Below, in pieces: positions 8,601-14,887 of a DNA stretch of 15,803 bases. The DNA comes from Nitrospira sp. UBA6909. Its GTDB lineage: Bacteria; Nitrospirota; Nitrospiria; Nitrospirales; Nitrospiraceae. The position numbers and the translations under genes are program-made. Position 1 is the stretch's first letter; each line of letters starts with the position of its first letter. The notes below the pieces were generated by a model that did no database searches, was not told the origin of the DNA, and saw nothing but the letters and a program-made list of their open reading frames with translations. The stretch covers positions 8,443 through 24,245 of the forward strand of contig DKBD01000241.1 of the NCBI GenBank assembly GCA_002451055.1. The letters run 5' to 3'.

Positions 8601-9801
8601 AAGCGGACATCTCGCCTTGCGAGGTCTGGAAACCATCGGACCAGTGCGCGTCGCTCGCGCGGACGGCGGCCAAGAGACTGCCACACTTCGTATCAAACAT
8701 GACGTGATCCAAGGCCGTGGCCAGATTCACGTGGACGAGCTGCAGCTCGCAGCAGATCGGCCTCAAGGCGATCCGGACCACGTCACGGCAACAGGCCGGA
8801 TGCGACTCACCGACAACCGGGAGGGGCAACTCAAGGCCAATGTTGCGTCGCTCGACACGGGATGGTACGCAGCCTTGCTCTCGAACTCGAAATCCCCTCC
8901 GCCACCAGAAAACCGTCCACCATCGGCGAAACACCCGGCTGACCGGCAGACATCATCACACCCAACCGCAGCGTTGATGGGATTCGATATCGATCTCTCG
9001 ATCGGCTCCATCACTCACGGGCAGTTGAAGATCGGCCCAGGACGCCTGACCAGCAAACGCACCGATGGCCGGCTGAACATAACTCTCGAACCGACCGGAG
9101 TGGCCGGTGGACGCGTGGAAGCAGCAATGGCCATCGACGGTCGGAAAGAGGTCACGGAAATCAGATGGTCCGGCAAGGGCCAGGACTTGAACGTAGCGAC
9201 AATCCTCCAAGCGGTGCACCCGGGACAGGACGCGGCCCTAAAAGGCTCCGGATCGTTTGAAACCTCCGGAAACGGCGTCTTCGCAGACGGGCCACTCAGG
9301 GAACATCTCACTGGTACCGCCGATATCACGATAACCAAGGGCCAATTCATTCAGTCCAAGGCCCTGAGTTTTCTCGCCAAGTACACGAAGATTCCAGAGC
9401 TCGAACAGATGGGCTTTGATCAATACCGGAGCACATGGCATTTCAACAATGGAGCCATCACGATTGACCGGTTTTCCGTCACCGGTTCAGTCGCCTCATT
9501 CGATGGGACTGGCTCCATTGCGCAAGACAACGCCATCGACATGCGGATTTTTGCGAAAATCGGCCCCTCGCTAAGGGAACGCATCAAGATTCCCTGTATG
9601 TCTGCACTGTTGGCCACGTCGGACGGGTTTACGACCCTGCCGTTTGCGCTGCGGATCACAGGGGCGGCAAACGATCCTGACTATAGCATCGACACCACGG
9701 CAGTGGATTATATGAAAGGACCGATTGGGGGCATGGCGGATACGGTAAAAACCTTGCTTCGGGGATGTCGAGAAGACCGTTCGAAAAGCCGCACGCCGTA
9801 A
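5683..9801 (+). CDS. Large AsmA-like / DUF748-type inner-membrane anchored protein
   Basis: A 1372-residue protein beginning at GTG; no in-frame ATG lies near. One membrane segment (about residues 15-33, FVPVLSGISLFLASL) anchors a very long periplasmic part made of repetitive beta-strands. The N-terminus (RLEVRKGSFAFPATVELTAM, then LLRHRELLFEDVTLERSEIRF) has the pattern of AsmA/YdbH-type proteins. The C-terminal 170 residues (GTADITITKGQF, FSVTGSVASFDGTG, FALRITGAANDPDYSID) match the AsmA-like C-terminal region. A proline-rich linker near 1066-1095 (SPPPPENRPPS) separates two beta parts. Family knowledge: AsmA-like proteins form hydrophobic grooves that carry phospholipid between the membranes. 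The gene is monocistronic, divergent from the barrel gene, and about twice the length of E. coli AsmA. The exact subfamily is uncertain. Confidence 0.85.
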   Translation: MTNDEFSERSPRWRRFVPVLSGISLFLASLTLYVQTPHAFEHLIVPLADRFLPGRLEVRKGSFAFPATVELTAMSYHHPETGLSVQSDRIVVRVSAMALLRHRELLFEDVTLERSEIRFTRVSNPASRTDQQTEAPGNTPMPLLPAAVHRLQIHGLTVSIRRDGDEVTASDVSLTMGEIGPGKTGTFDLHGDVTYDDHANLARWKGNVLAKGTIEQSLDRDRIAWNATSDVTLQEWLQPRSPTGFKPITFHHSLTGNCDIPSDTLHNRSSVTARYGSALLGEASLELTRTGRPGGAVMDVGLVIQELTDEALNLLLPEEDPIRIRSTHMGGHATLHAEGDRYAIASTITGRNLQAVSGGKATPPQDIDLLQAGVVDLGTKGLTIDKFQLRVAENGKVRLTGDVGRPLRIGLGRDVVDSDHVASETAPEGEGTLTVSDLDVQALQRWLHVFGLDGFQGVRGGRFNGTVTASSRGKGRAIDWSGHVTMSDVVIAGAGGGAMLEPMTFAHEFHGTVIDLAALRLESYRLTATVKDRISGVVRLSGTIDLKEPTTNPTLKGSLDLASLPGETLNPLLARWTETRFSHALLNGTARAEISRGVISWQLDLRGRRISLWIPQTPQATISMDMTVTQEGRYDRNTGTLQLDKATFREFERSRPAVTALLDNPVRLTFPRTDSDRTWPRMETPLAAFRLEINRLGIEQLRPRLSIWNITALDGIRTGIIDARLTMKWSGEESPASVTGSFNITNIRLDAGALHIRAPLQLRTSIDAAVGQSTLLEFKKVNLLALAEAKILAETEITGSTNLRNSSTDLSLMFTTGDMPAFLARIGVIDEQQLNTFTSGHLTAEGRMTSPGQNSPVSMQATVRSRNLQIQPLPGLFLTYALRAQGALEINAERTAVEFKSVDLALETAGKPAGSLTMNGKWPIAPSETGASVQIVAKNLDGGPFAERSGLLPGRIPGPLPIDADVTVAFDAPSGHLALRGLETIGPVRVARADGGQETATLRIKHDVIQGRGQIHVDELQLAADRPQGDPDHVTATGRMRLTDNREGQLKANVASLDTGWYAALLSNSKSPPPPENRPPSAKHPADRQTSSHPTAALMGFDIDLSIGSITHGQLKIGPGRLTSKRTDGRLNITLEPTGVAGGRVEAAMAIDGRKEVTEIRWSGKGQDLNVATILQAVHPGQDAALKGSGSFETSGNGVFADGPLREHLTGTADITITKGQFIQSKALSFLAKYTKIPELEQMGFDQYRSTWHFNNGAITIDRFSVTGSVASFDGTGSIAQDNAIDMRIFAKIGPSLRERIKIPCMSALLATSDGFTTLPFALRITGAANDPDYSIDTTAVDYMKGPIGGMADTVKTLLRGCREDRSKSRTP

Positions 9802-10105
9802 ACAAGATCCGCAACCGCTCATAGGCGCCCGGCGAATGTGCATCGTAGGCCGGAACTTCGCCGATGTTCGTCCGCTTCACTTCGAGAGGAACGACTTCGG
9901 CTACGGGATTCTGCACAGGTTTGGCAAGATCGGTGTTGCCGTCGATGACCTTCCCCTCCTGATCCAGCACGCCCTGACCGGTCGCAAAAAGCAGGGGCAT
10001 ACCGGCCAAACCGATCCCGCCCAACCGGAGGTATACGCGTCTTTCCTAGGAGGTGGTCTCTCGTTTCGTCTACAACCTCGTCTCTGCCCTAGCGCATGCG
10101 ACCAT
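9802..10105 (-). pseudogene. Probable decayed gene with Tat-like signal sequence
   Basis: Twelve bases after the stop of the barrel gene (10117), an ATG at 10105 with AGGGG 8 nt upstream opens a frame that meets TAG at 10070-10072 and again at 10046-10048. It then continues open past 9802 to 9656, inside the end of the AsmA-like gene on the other strand. After the second TAG the peptide reads ERRVYLRLGGIGLAGMPLL, a good match to a twin-arginine signal (RR plus LRLGG and a hydrophobic stretch). Next come ATGQGVLDQEGKVIDGN and a hydrophilic part ending in AYERLR. Codons have G/C-rich third positions like real genes. Most likely this is an exported protein gene killed by two nonsense changes. 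A short live gene from the TTG at 10024 or ATG at 10000 is the alternative. Family unknown. Confidence 0.4.
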
Positions 10106-10116
10106 CGAGGGGACCC
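9802..10116. other. Gap between the AsmA-like gene and second barrel gene
   Basis: Apart from the decayed Tat-signal frame on minus, I see no other gene here. AGGGGTCCCCT near 10110 is an 11-bp palindrome that also supplies the AGGGG ribosome binding site of the decayed gene. No terminator with a T-run follows the AsmA-like gene. Confidence 0.5.
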
Positions 10117-11121
10117 CTAAAAAGTTCCGTCGATCCCCATGAAGAAATTCGTGTTCTTGATGCCTTCCGTCTCGAAGCTTTGTTTCCGATTCGACCGCTG
10201 GAACCCGGCAAACCCTCGCAGGTGTTCCGTTAATTGCCGGACCACGATCACTTCACCTTGGACCACATTCTCATGTGCCCCTTGCCGCTCGTCACCGACG
10301 ATGCTGCTCGTCCAATTATTCCGTTCGTAATGAACCGCCGCCACGAGGGACAGGCGTTCCATCAGCTCCACGTCAAGATCGACGGTGGCAAAATGATTGT
10401 GATAGGACACATCGTCTTCGAATTGGATCTGCTCATGGCCGTCTGCCAGCCCTTGCTCGTAATGATAGCCGATCCCCAACTTGACTCGATGCGACAGCCG
10501 CCAATCCAGATGAGGGCCCACCGTCCAAAAGTTCGTATCACGATGGGAAAACGTCTCATTGTACCGCCTGAGTCCATATCGGCCGAGCAAGCTGATCTGA
10601 AGGTCCTGCGTCACTTGACGCTCGAGTCTCGCCGACCAAATATGGCTCGTCACCGACTCCCCCACAAGCCCATGCTTGCCAGGTCTCCGATCTTCGTTCT
10701 CACCCAAAAACAAATTGGGTGCATAGTAGTACCGCATTCTAACTCGCGTCGCCTCCGATAGCCCTTGAACGGCTTGGAGACGAAGAGTCCCGTGGGTATA
10801 GGTGGTGTGATCCGTATAGACAAACCCCTGCCCCCGAATGCTGAACTCGGTAGTTCCAAGCGGGTGGGAAAGGGATTTCCCAATGGTCATGTCCGGCTCG
10901 AACACCACATCAGACCCCTTATTGGTCAGACGAGTATCGAGCGCCGGTTGGGTGGGGTCGCCATCACGGCTTAAGCGACGGGTGGCCGAGAAGATGCCGA
11001 CGTCATCCGTGTAGAAGAGGATCGCGCGGCCATTAATCACGACCTCCGCCAACGCCGCTTCCTCGCACCACACAGCACCCGCCAATATGAGGAGGAAGAG
11101 GAGCGTGCCTGCTTTTTTCAT
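10117..11121 (-). CDS. Outer-membrane beta-barrel protein
   Basis: A 334-residue protein with a signal peptide (MKKAGTLLFLLILAG, cleavage after ALA, residue 25). It is followed by alternating amphipathic strands throughout, for example TRVRMRYYYAPN, QDLQISLLGRYGLRRY, RVKLGIGYHYEQG and RLSLVAAVHYERNNW, and ends in a C-terminal Phe (NFFMGIDGTF). This is the signature of an outer-membrane barrel of perhaps 14-16 strands. No pore or receptor motif is recognisable, so substrate and role are unknown. The ribosome binding site is weak. It lies 114 bp downstream of the patatin gene on the same strand and is followed after 12 bp by the decayed Tat-signal gene, which may once have been its operon partner. 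Confidence 0.8.
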   Translation of the reverse strand: MKKAGTLLFLLILAGAVWCEEAALAEVVINGRAILFYTDDVGIFSATRRLSRDGDPTQPALDTRLTNKGSDVVFEPDMTIGKSLSHPLGTTEFSIRGQGFVYTDHTTYTHGTLRLQAVQGLSEATRVRMRYYYAPNLFLGENEDRRPGKHGLVGESVTSHIWSARLERQVTQDLQISLLGRYGLRRYNETFSHRDTNFWTVGPHLDWRLSHRVKLGIGYHYEQGLADGHEQIQFEDDVSYHNHFATVDLDVELMERLSLVAAVHYERNNWTSSIVGDERQGAHENVVQGEVIVVRQLTEHLRGFAGFQRSNRKQSFETEGIKNTNFFMGIDGTF

Positions 11122-11235
11122 TTGTCACATCCGCCCCTTCACATCGCCGCATTCCCCTTCTTCGATGGCTCACGCGTTTGTCCATCTCTCCATGATCCAC
11201 CGCCTCATCCTTGTCGCAGCATGTTCGCCGATCGG

Positions 11236-12684
11236 TCACTGTTCCAAGAACGCTCGGATCTTCCCCTCCTGTTGTTTGACCACTTTTGCGGCAGCCGTCA
11301 AGACGAGATCGCGATCACAAGTCGATTCCAGCCAGAGACGGGTGACAACACCGGCGAGTCGTTGCCCGACATCCCTTGGTGATTTCCAATTGACATTCTC
11401 CTTGCGACAGGAATCAGGAAGATCGCTGAGGTCCTCCGCCCATCGTGCGTCGGTATGTCTGAGACGGATCAACGAAATCCGGTCAGGCCCCGGTACCGCC
11501 TTGAGTTGTTGCGCCAAGAGCAGAAACATAGCCCTATAGGCCAAGGACCGTTCTTCCATGATGCTGGGAATCCTCGAGTAGTCGTAGTTGAAGATCGAGA
11601 ACGCGTCTTGTCGTTTGTCCAACTCCTGCCCCCCTACTGCAAAGGGGAAGGAACTATCGATGGCGAGGAGCATAGCGCGGCGAAACCTGCCTTCCTGCAT
11701 ACCCTGCAGCAGCATCATCAACAACGATTCGCCGCCCGTGTTGTCGGACATGCCTCCGTCCCCCACGTGCCAATACCGTTCCTCCTTCGAGTCCATGAGA
11801 CTGATCGGCCCGATGAGCGGGGGGAACGACATCGATCCGGAAACAGAGGCAGCCACCTTGGTGGCGCACACGTTCAGATGCAGATCTTGGGGAGTCACCG
11901 TAGTCAACTCCTCAGCCCGCCTTGAGAGATCGGCTTGATACTCGGGAGGCACCCCAGTGGTTGAAACTCGGCTCACTGCCTCGGCCCATTTAAATCGAAG
12001 CTGTTCCCGAGGTATCGTGCTCAAGAGAAACCGGCGTCCATTGTTATACAACGTCGTATTGACCATCAGACGGGGCGCATCTCCTCGTTGTTCCCGCTCA
12101 GCGAGTTCGCCAAAATTCTCCGTCCCGAAATAGTCTTCTCCAAGAATTTCAGCCAGTGACTTTGCGGTGAAAGCCGGATTGAACCATCGCCACTTCAACA
12201 GATTTCTGCGAAACAGAGGCCCTTCATAATTCTGGGCCATCGCTTCCTTGAAGTCGGAGAAGAACTTCTGATAGTCCCCTGTGAGCTCACCCTGCACGTC
12301 CAGCATTGGTACCTCGCGTGCCGGCTTCTTCAGCACATAATAAGCCGATGCCAAGCTCCCACCGGACACGCTCGAAATGTAGGAGACCCGATCGAGTACG
12401 GATGTGGGACCAGCTTCAAGCTTGAGTTGGGCAAGTGCTTCAAAGGTGGCCGCGGCAAAGAGAGCCGCACGGCTTCCTCCACCTGAAACGGCCAAGCCGA
12501 TGACCGTATCCTCGCTGTTGACCGGTGTCAGGCACGGAAGAGGTTCAATGGTGGAGGGAAGAGTGTATACGGGTGCAGTGAGACAGCCGGAGAGGCCAAG
12601 GCCTACGAGAAACAGCACGCAAGATGAAGCTGCGATACGAATTGTGGCAAGACGGGCAAGCGCTCCGGCTATGCTTGACCTCAC
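11236..12684 (-). CDS. Patatin-like phospholipase lipoprotein
   Basis: A 482-residue protein. I chose the GTG at 12684, with GAGG 8 nt upstream; a TTG at 12705 and a GTG at 12693 are alternatives. The signal sequence ends in a lipobox (LSGC, C34), so it is lipid-anchored. The patatin fold is shown by the oxyanion loop SGGGSRAA (67-74), the nucleophile elbow SSVSGGS (Ser107) and the DGG of the catalytic dyad in HVGDGGMSDN (Asp309). Family knowledge: patatins are Ser-Asp lipid acyl hydrolases acting on phospholipids or lipoproteins. The elbow has Ser instead of the first Gly of GxSxG, a variant common in this branch. It sits between a CsgG/LpoB-like lipoprotein gene (69 bp upstream) and a barrel gene, which suggests work on outer-membrane lipids. 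Confidence 0.88.
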   Translation of the reverse strand: MRSSIAGALARLATIRIAASSCVLFLVGLGLSGCLTAPVYTLPSTIEPLPCLTPVNSEDTVIGLAVSGGGSRAALFAAATFEALAQLKLEAGPTSVLDRVSYISSVSGGSLASAYYVLKKPAREVPMLDVQGELTGDYQKFFSDFKEAMAQNYEGPLFRRNLLKWRWFNPAFTAKSLAEILGEDYFGTENFGELAEREQRGDAPRLMVNTTLYNNGRRFLLSTIPREQLRFKWAEAVSRVSTTGVPPEYQADLSRRAEELTTVTPQDLHLNVCATKVAASVSGSMSFPPLIGPISLMDSKEERYWHVGDGGMSDNTGGESLLMMLLQGMQEGRFRRAMLLAIDSSFPFAVGGQELDKRQDAFSIFNYDYSRIPSIMEERSLAYRAMFLLLAQQLKAVPGPDRISLIRLRHTDARWAEDLSDLPDSCRKENVNWKSPRDVGQRLAGVVTRLWLESTCDRDLVLTAAAKVVKQQEGKIRAFLEQ

Positions 12685-12753
12685 CTCATTCACCTCGCAT
12701 GACAACCGGCGGGCGCTTCCTGCACGGCGACCAACCAGTAGCCCGACCCGGTT

Positions 12754-13566
12754 CTATTGTGCGTTTCCAGTGTCAGCATCTTTCTCACTTATCGACACCG
12801 ATGGGGTGCCATTTTTTCCAAACGGCTCATGAATCAACAAATCGAGCACCTTATTCAACGGGGTGTACTTCGATCCCCTTCTCCTATTCAACAAGTCTGA
12901 TAACATGCTGCCGAACGTCACCCGGGCCACATCTTCCATGAACACAGGATCCTGACTCACCGCCTCGCTCTGTAGGTTCGTCTCTGCTGCGGACGACCAC
13001 ACGAGTTCACCGCTTTTGGCATCCCACAGTTGCAGGGACAACCGCATGGTAGCCGAACGAGTTTGCGAGGCCAAGAGGTTGACGGGAGGGATATTCAAAC
13101 GGTCCGTCATCGTTTGCTGGAAGAATGCCAAACGCGGCTGAAAAACATAGCGAGCACCAAGAGCCTTGCCAATCGCTTGAAGGCTGTCACGGTCGAGGAC
13201 ATGGCTCAGTTCGGCGCCCGAACGCATGCGCTCATAGTGAGCGGCCAATCCGTTCTCGTTAATCGCACTGATAGCCTGACGCTCGGTCATAATCGACCAC
13301 TGCGGGATCACCTTGCGGATGACGTCGACGAGATATTGCCCCATGCCCGCTTCGCTCCCACGGAGACTCGCCACGGATAGCGGCGTCAGGACGGCGACCA
13401 CCTCTTTCGACAGGCCGACCGCTTCCGATGACCGAGACGGAGTGGAGGATGTGGTCCGTACGGTCCATGAATACAGGCTGCCCGCACACCCCGTCGTGAG
13501 GATCAGCAGCGCAAGTCCGGAACAGATTCTCCCCAAACCGATCATCGTAGAATATCTGCCTCGCAT
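12754..13566 (-). CDS. Lipoprotein, CsgG/LpoB-like fold suspected
   Basis: A 270-residue lipoprotein starting at the ATG at 13566 with AAGG just upstream. An adjacent in-frame GTG at 13572 would add two residues. The lipobox is LTTGC (C27). After a Ser/Thr-rich linker come VVAVLTPLS, a Gly-rich YLVDVIRKVIPQWSIM, then KALGARYVFQPRLAFF, a loop rich in Asn/Pro and SATMRLSLQLWDAKSGELVW. That order (a strand, a helix, 'alga-ryv' and 'lqlwda-sGelvW') is what CsgG, LpoB and GNA1162-type lipoproteins show; they share an ABD-like alpha/beta fold and assemble or activate envelope machines. The family is not certain, so I give no gene symbol. It lies just upstream of the patatin gene on the same strand. 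Confidence 0.7.
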   Translation of the reverse strand: MRGRYSTMIGLGRICSGLALLILTTGCAGSLYSWTVRTTSSTPSRSSEAVGLSKEVVAVLTPLSVASLRGSEAGMGQYLVDVIRKVIPQWSIMTERQAISAINENGLAAHYERMRSGAELSHVLDRDSLQAIGKALGARYVFQPRLAFFQQTMTDRLNIPPVNLLASQTRSATMRLSLQLWDAKSGELVWSSAAETNLQSEAVSQDPVFMEDVARVTFGSMLSDLLNRRRGSKYTPLNKVLDLLIHEPFGKNGTPSVSISEKDADTGNAQ

Positions 13567-13597
13567 AACCACCTTGTTTTGCGGGACAACGTGCCGA

Positions 13598-13627
13598 CAC
13601 GACGGGCTGCTCGCGCGGCCCGCCGTG
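13598..13627. terminator. Intergenic hairpin, possible terminator or attenuator
   Basis: CACGACGGGC (13598-13607) pairs with GCCCGCCGTG (13618-13627) with one mismatch across a 10-nt loop. It lies just after the stop of the Spy-like gene and before the next lipoprotein gene on the minus strand. There is no clear U-run, so it may only slow transcription or protect the upstream mRNA from 3' decay. Confidence 0.45.
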
Positions 13628-13645
13628 ATTCAGCGCTTCATTGAA

Positions 13646-14134
13646 CTAATACACAAGCGGAATGCGCCCAGCCAGCTCGAATTTGATCAGAGCGCGAACT
13701 TTGTTTTCGATCTGGATGTAGCGGGCCGTCTTGGTGGCCGACAATACCTTACCAATTTTGTCAGCATAGGTGCGCTTCAGTTTCACTTCCGTGTCCTCGA
13801 TCGCCAGCGCTTCGTTCAACAATTTCTTGGCGGTGTCCTCCTTGATCAATCCATTTCCTTCGTTGTAGGCGGAGGCATAGTCGGAGATGACTTTCGCGAG
13901 CCGATCATTTACCTGGTTCAGGTCCATCTGATACGCATCGTATAGTGGCCAGAACTTCTTGGCTTCGGCGTCTGTAAGTTCCATATTGCTGGCGACAAGT
14001 AGTTTCTTGTCCGCCTTCAACTTCTCTTTCAAGATTTCCATGTTGGTATCCGATGCGGCGCCACCGTCCTGGGCCAGCACGGGAGACGCTGTCAACATGA
14101 ATAAGCTACATGCAAGGACTGCAAACGATCGCAT
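13646..14134 (-). CDS. Periplasmic Spy/CpxP-like protein
   Basis: A 162-residue secreted protein with a signal peptide of 21 residues (ending PVLA) and an almost fully helical mature part rich in Lys, Asp and Glu. The segment ELTDAEAKKFWPLYDAY is followed by helices with LLNEALAIEDTEVKLKRTY and SATKTARYIQIENKV. This helical hairpin design, with 'LT-x-x-x-A' followed by 'FWPLY', is seen in small Spy/CpxP-like periplasmic proteins thought to act as chaperones or stress sensors. The usual LTxxQ motif is not present, so assignment is by layout only. TAAGGAGG about 7 nt before the ATG is the strongest ribosome binding site in the region, and a consensus promoter lies about 90 bp upstream, so high expression is likely. 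Confidence 0.75.
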   Translation of the reverse strand: MRSFAVLACSLFMLTASPVLAQDGGAASDTNMEILKEKLKADKKLLVASNMELTDAEAKKFWPLYDAYQMDLNQVNDRLAKVISDYASAYNEGNGLIKEDTAKKLLNEALAIEDTEVKLKRTYADKIGKVLSATKTARYIQIENKVRALIKFELAGRIPLVY

Positions 14135-14221
14135 GGTCGAACCTCCTTAGAGTGTGGCGTGGAATTGCTTCGCTTCATACTAGTTGATTCTATTGACAGG
14201 GCGGTCTCATATCGACAGAGA

Positions 14222-14248
14222 ATTATACGGCGCCCCTTGGAATGTCAA
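14222..14248 (-). promoter_or_regulatory. Consensus sigma-70 type promoter for the Spy-like gene
   Basis: On the minus strand TTGACA (14248-14243) is followed by TATAAT (14227-14222). Both hexamers are perfect, with a 15-bp spacer that is shorter than the usual 17. Transcription would start near 14215, giving a leader of about 80 nt before the strong ribosome binding site. The short spacer may lower basal activity or mark it for an activator. Confidence 0.6.
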
Positions 14249-14322
14249 GGACGATTATTTCTATTCTTCGGATGGTTGCGCCACGATGCACTCGTGGCTG
14301 TCGAGCCATAATGTAGAACCGA

Positions 14323-14840
14323 ATGCTTCCCACAGTTATGTTCATGCTCAGTCTCCTGTTCCCATATTTCCTTCAGGCAGGGACACATCGTGCGATTCCC
14401 AAACCGACCGACAGGCTCCAGCCTTCGCCCCCACCGTCGTCAACCTGACGATCGGCAGACCTCTCTGGGAAATGAGAACGGCCGTGGAATCGTCGATTCT
14501 GGTCCATCATCGACATGAAGAGGAATGGATTCCGGGCAGACGGCAACTCAACGGGATGCCCTTCGACTATCAATACTACATCTGGAGAGAGAGGACCGGT
14601 TCTGTTCCGAATTGAGAACGACCGGCTCATCACCGAATTCCCAGATGCGCGCTATCGCGTGCGCGTCCGCCTGAAAGCATCCAACGGAGTCGCGCGGGTT
14701 GCCGAATGCGGCAATGGACCCGCTGCGCACATGCGCCTGAGGCTCGAGGCATCGTCGGAGGTGCGCTGGAGTGAGGGCTGGGTCATCCAGACCGAGACAC
14801 GGTTCGGCCCCCCGCAATTCAACGAACCCTGCCGTTTGCC
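14323..14840 (+). pseudogene. DUF4403-like gene, frameshifted and 3'-truncated
   Basis: The frame opens at the ATG at 14323 with a signal-like start (MLPTVMFMLSLLFPYFLQAG) and a Pro-rich stretch. Homology-like sequence then moves to another frame (PTVVNLTIGRPLWEMRTAVE, then NGMPFDYQYYIWR), and after about 14585 returns to the first frame (GPVLFRIENDRL, RYRVRVRLK, RWSEGWVIQTETRF, FNEPCRL). A missing C in the C-run at 14428-14432 and four extra bases (GAGA) in the GA-run at 14584-14594 would explain both shifts and together restore one frame. The strand pattern resembles DUF4403 proteins, exported proteins usually well over 400 residues long. Sequence stops making sense near 14840, so more than half is absent. 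The family call is by memory of pattern; the broken state is clear. Confidence 0.6.
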
Positions 14841-14845
14841 TGCTA

Positions 14846-14871
14846 CGCGGGCCCGTGCTCCGGGGACCGCG
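14846..14871 (-). terminator. GC-rich hairpin downstream of the amidohydrolase
   Basis: CGCGG-T-CCC pairs with GGG-C-CCGCG around an 8-nt loop, 17 bases after the amidohydrolase stop on the minus strand. There is no U-tract, so a terminator role is only suggested by position. Confidence 0.3.
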
Positions 14872-14887
14872 CAGCGCCACATCTCAA

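Noticed and set aside
9836..10120. Plus-strand open frame of 94 codons after the AsmA-like gene
   Set aside because: The opposite strand shows a better coding pattern with a Tat-like signal; this frame has no ribosome binding site or motif.
14193..14198. TTGACA on plus upstream of the broken DUF4403-like gene
   Set aside because: No acceptable -10 at 16-18 bp spacing, and the gene starts over 120 bp away.
14184..14322. N-terminal 46 codons of a plus-strand open frame beginning at 14184
   Set aside because: It overlaps the minus-strand promoter and has no signal-like or domain-like sequence; the signal peptide of the broken gene is in another frame from 14323.
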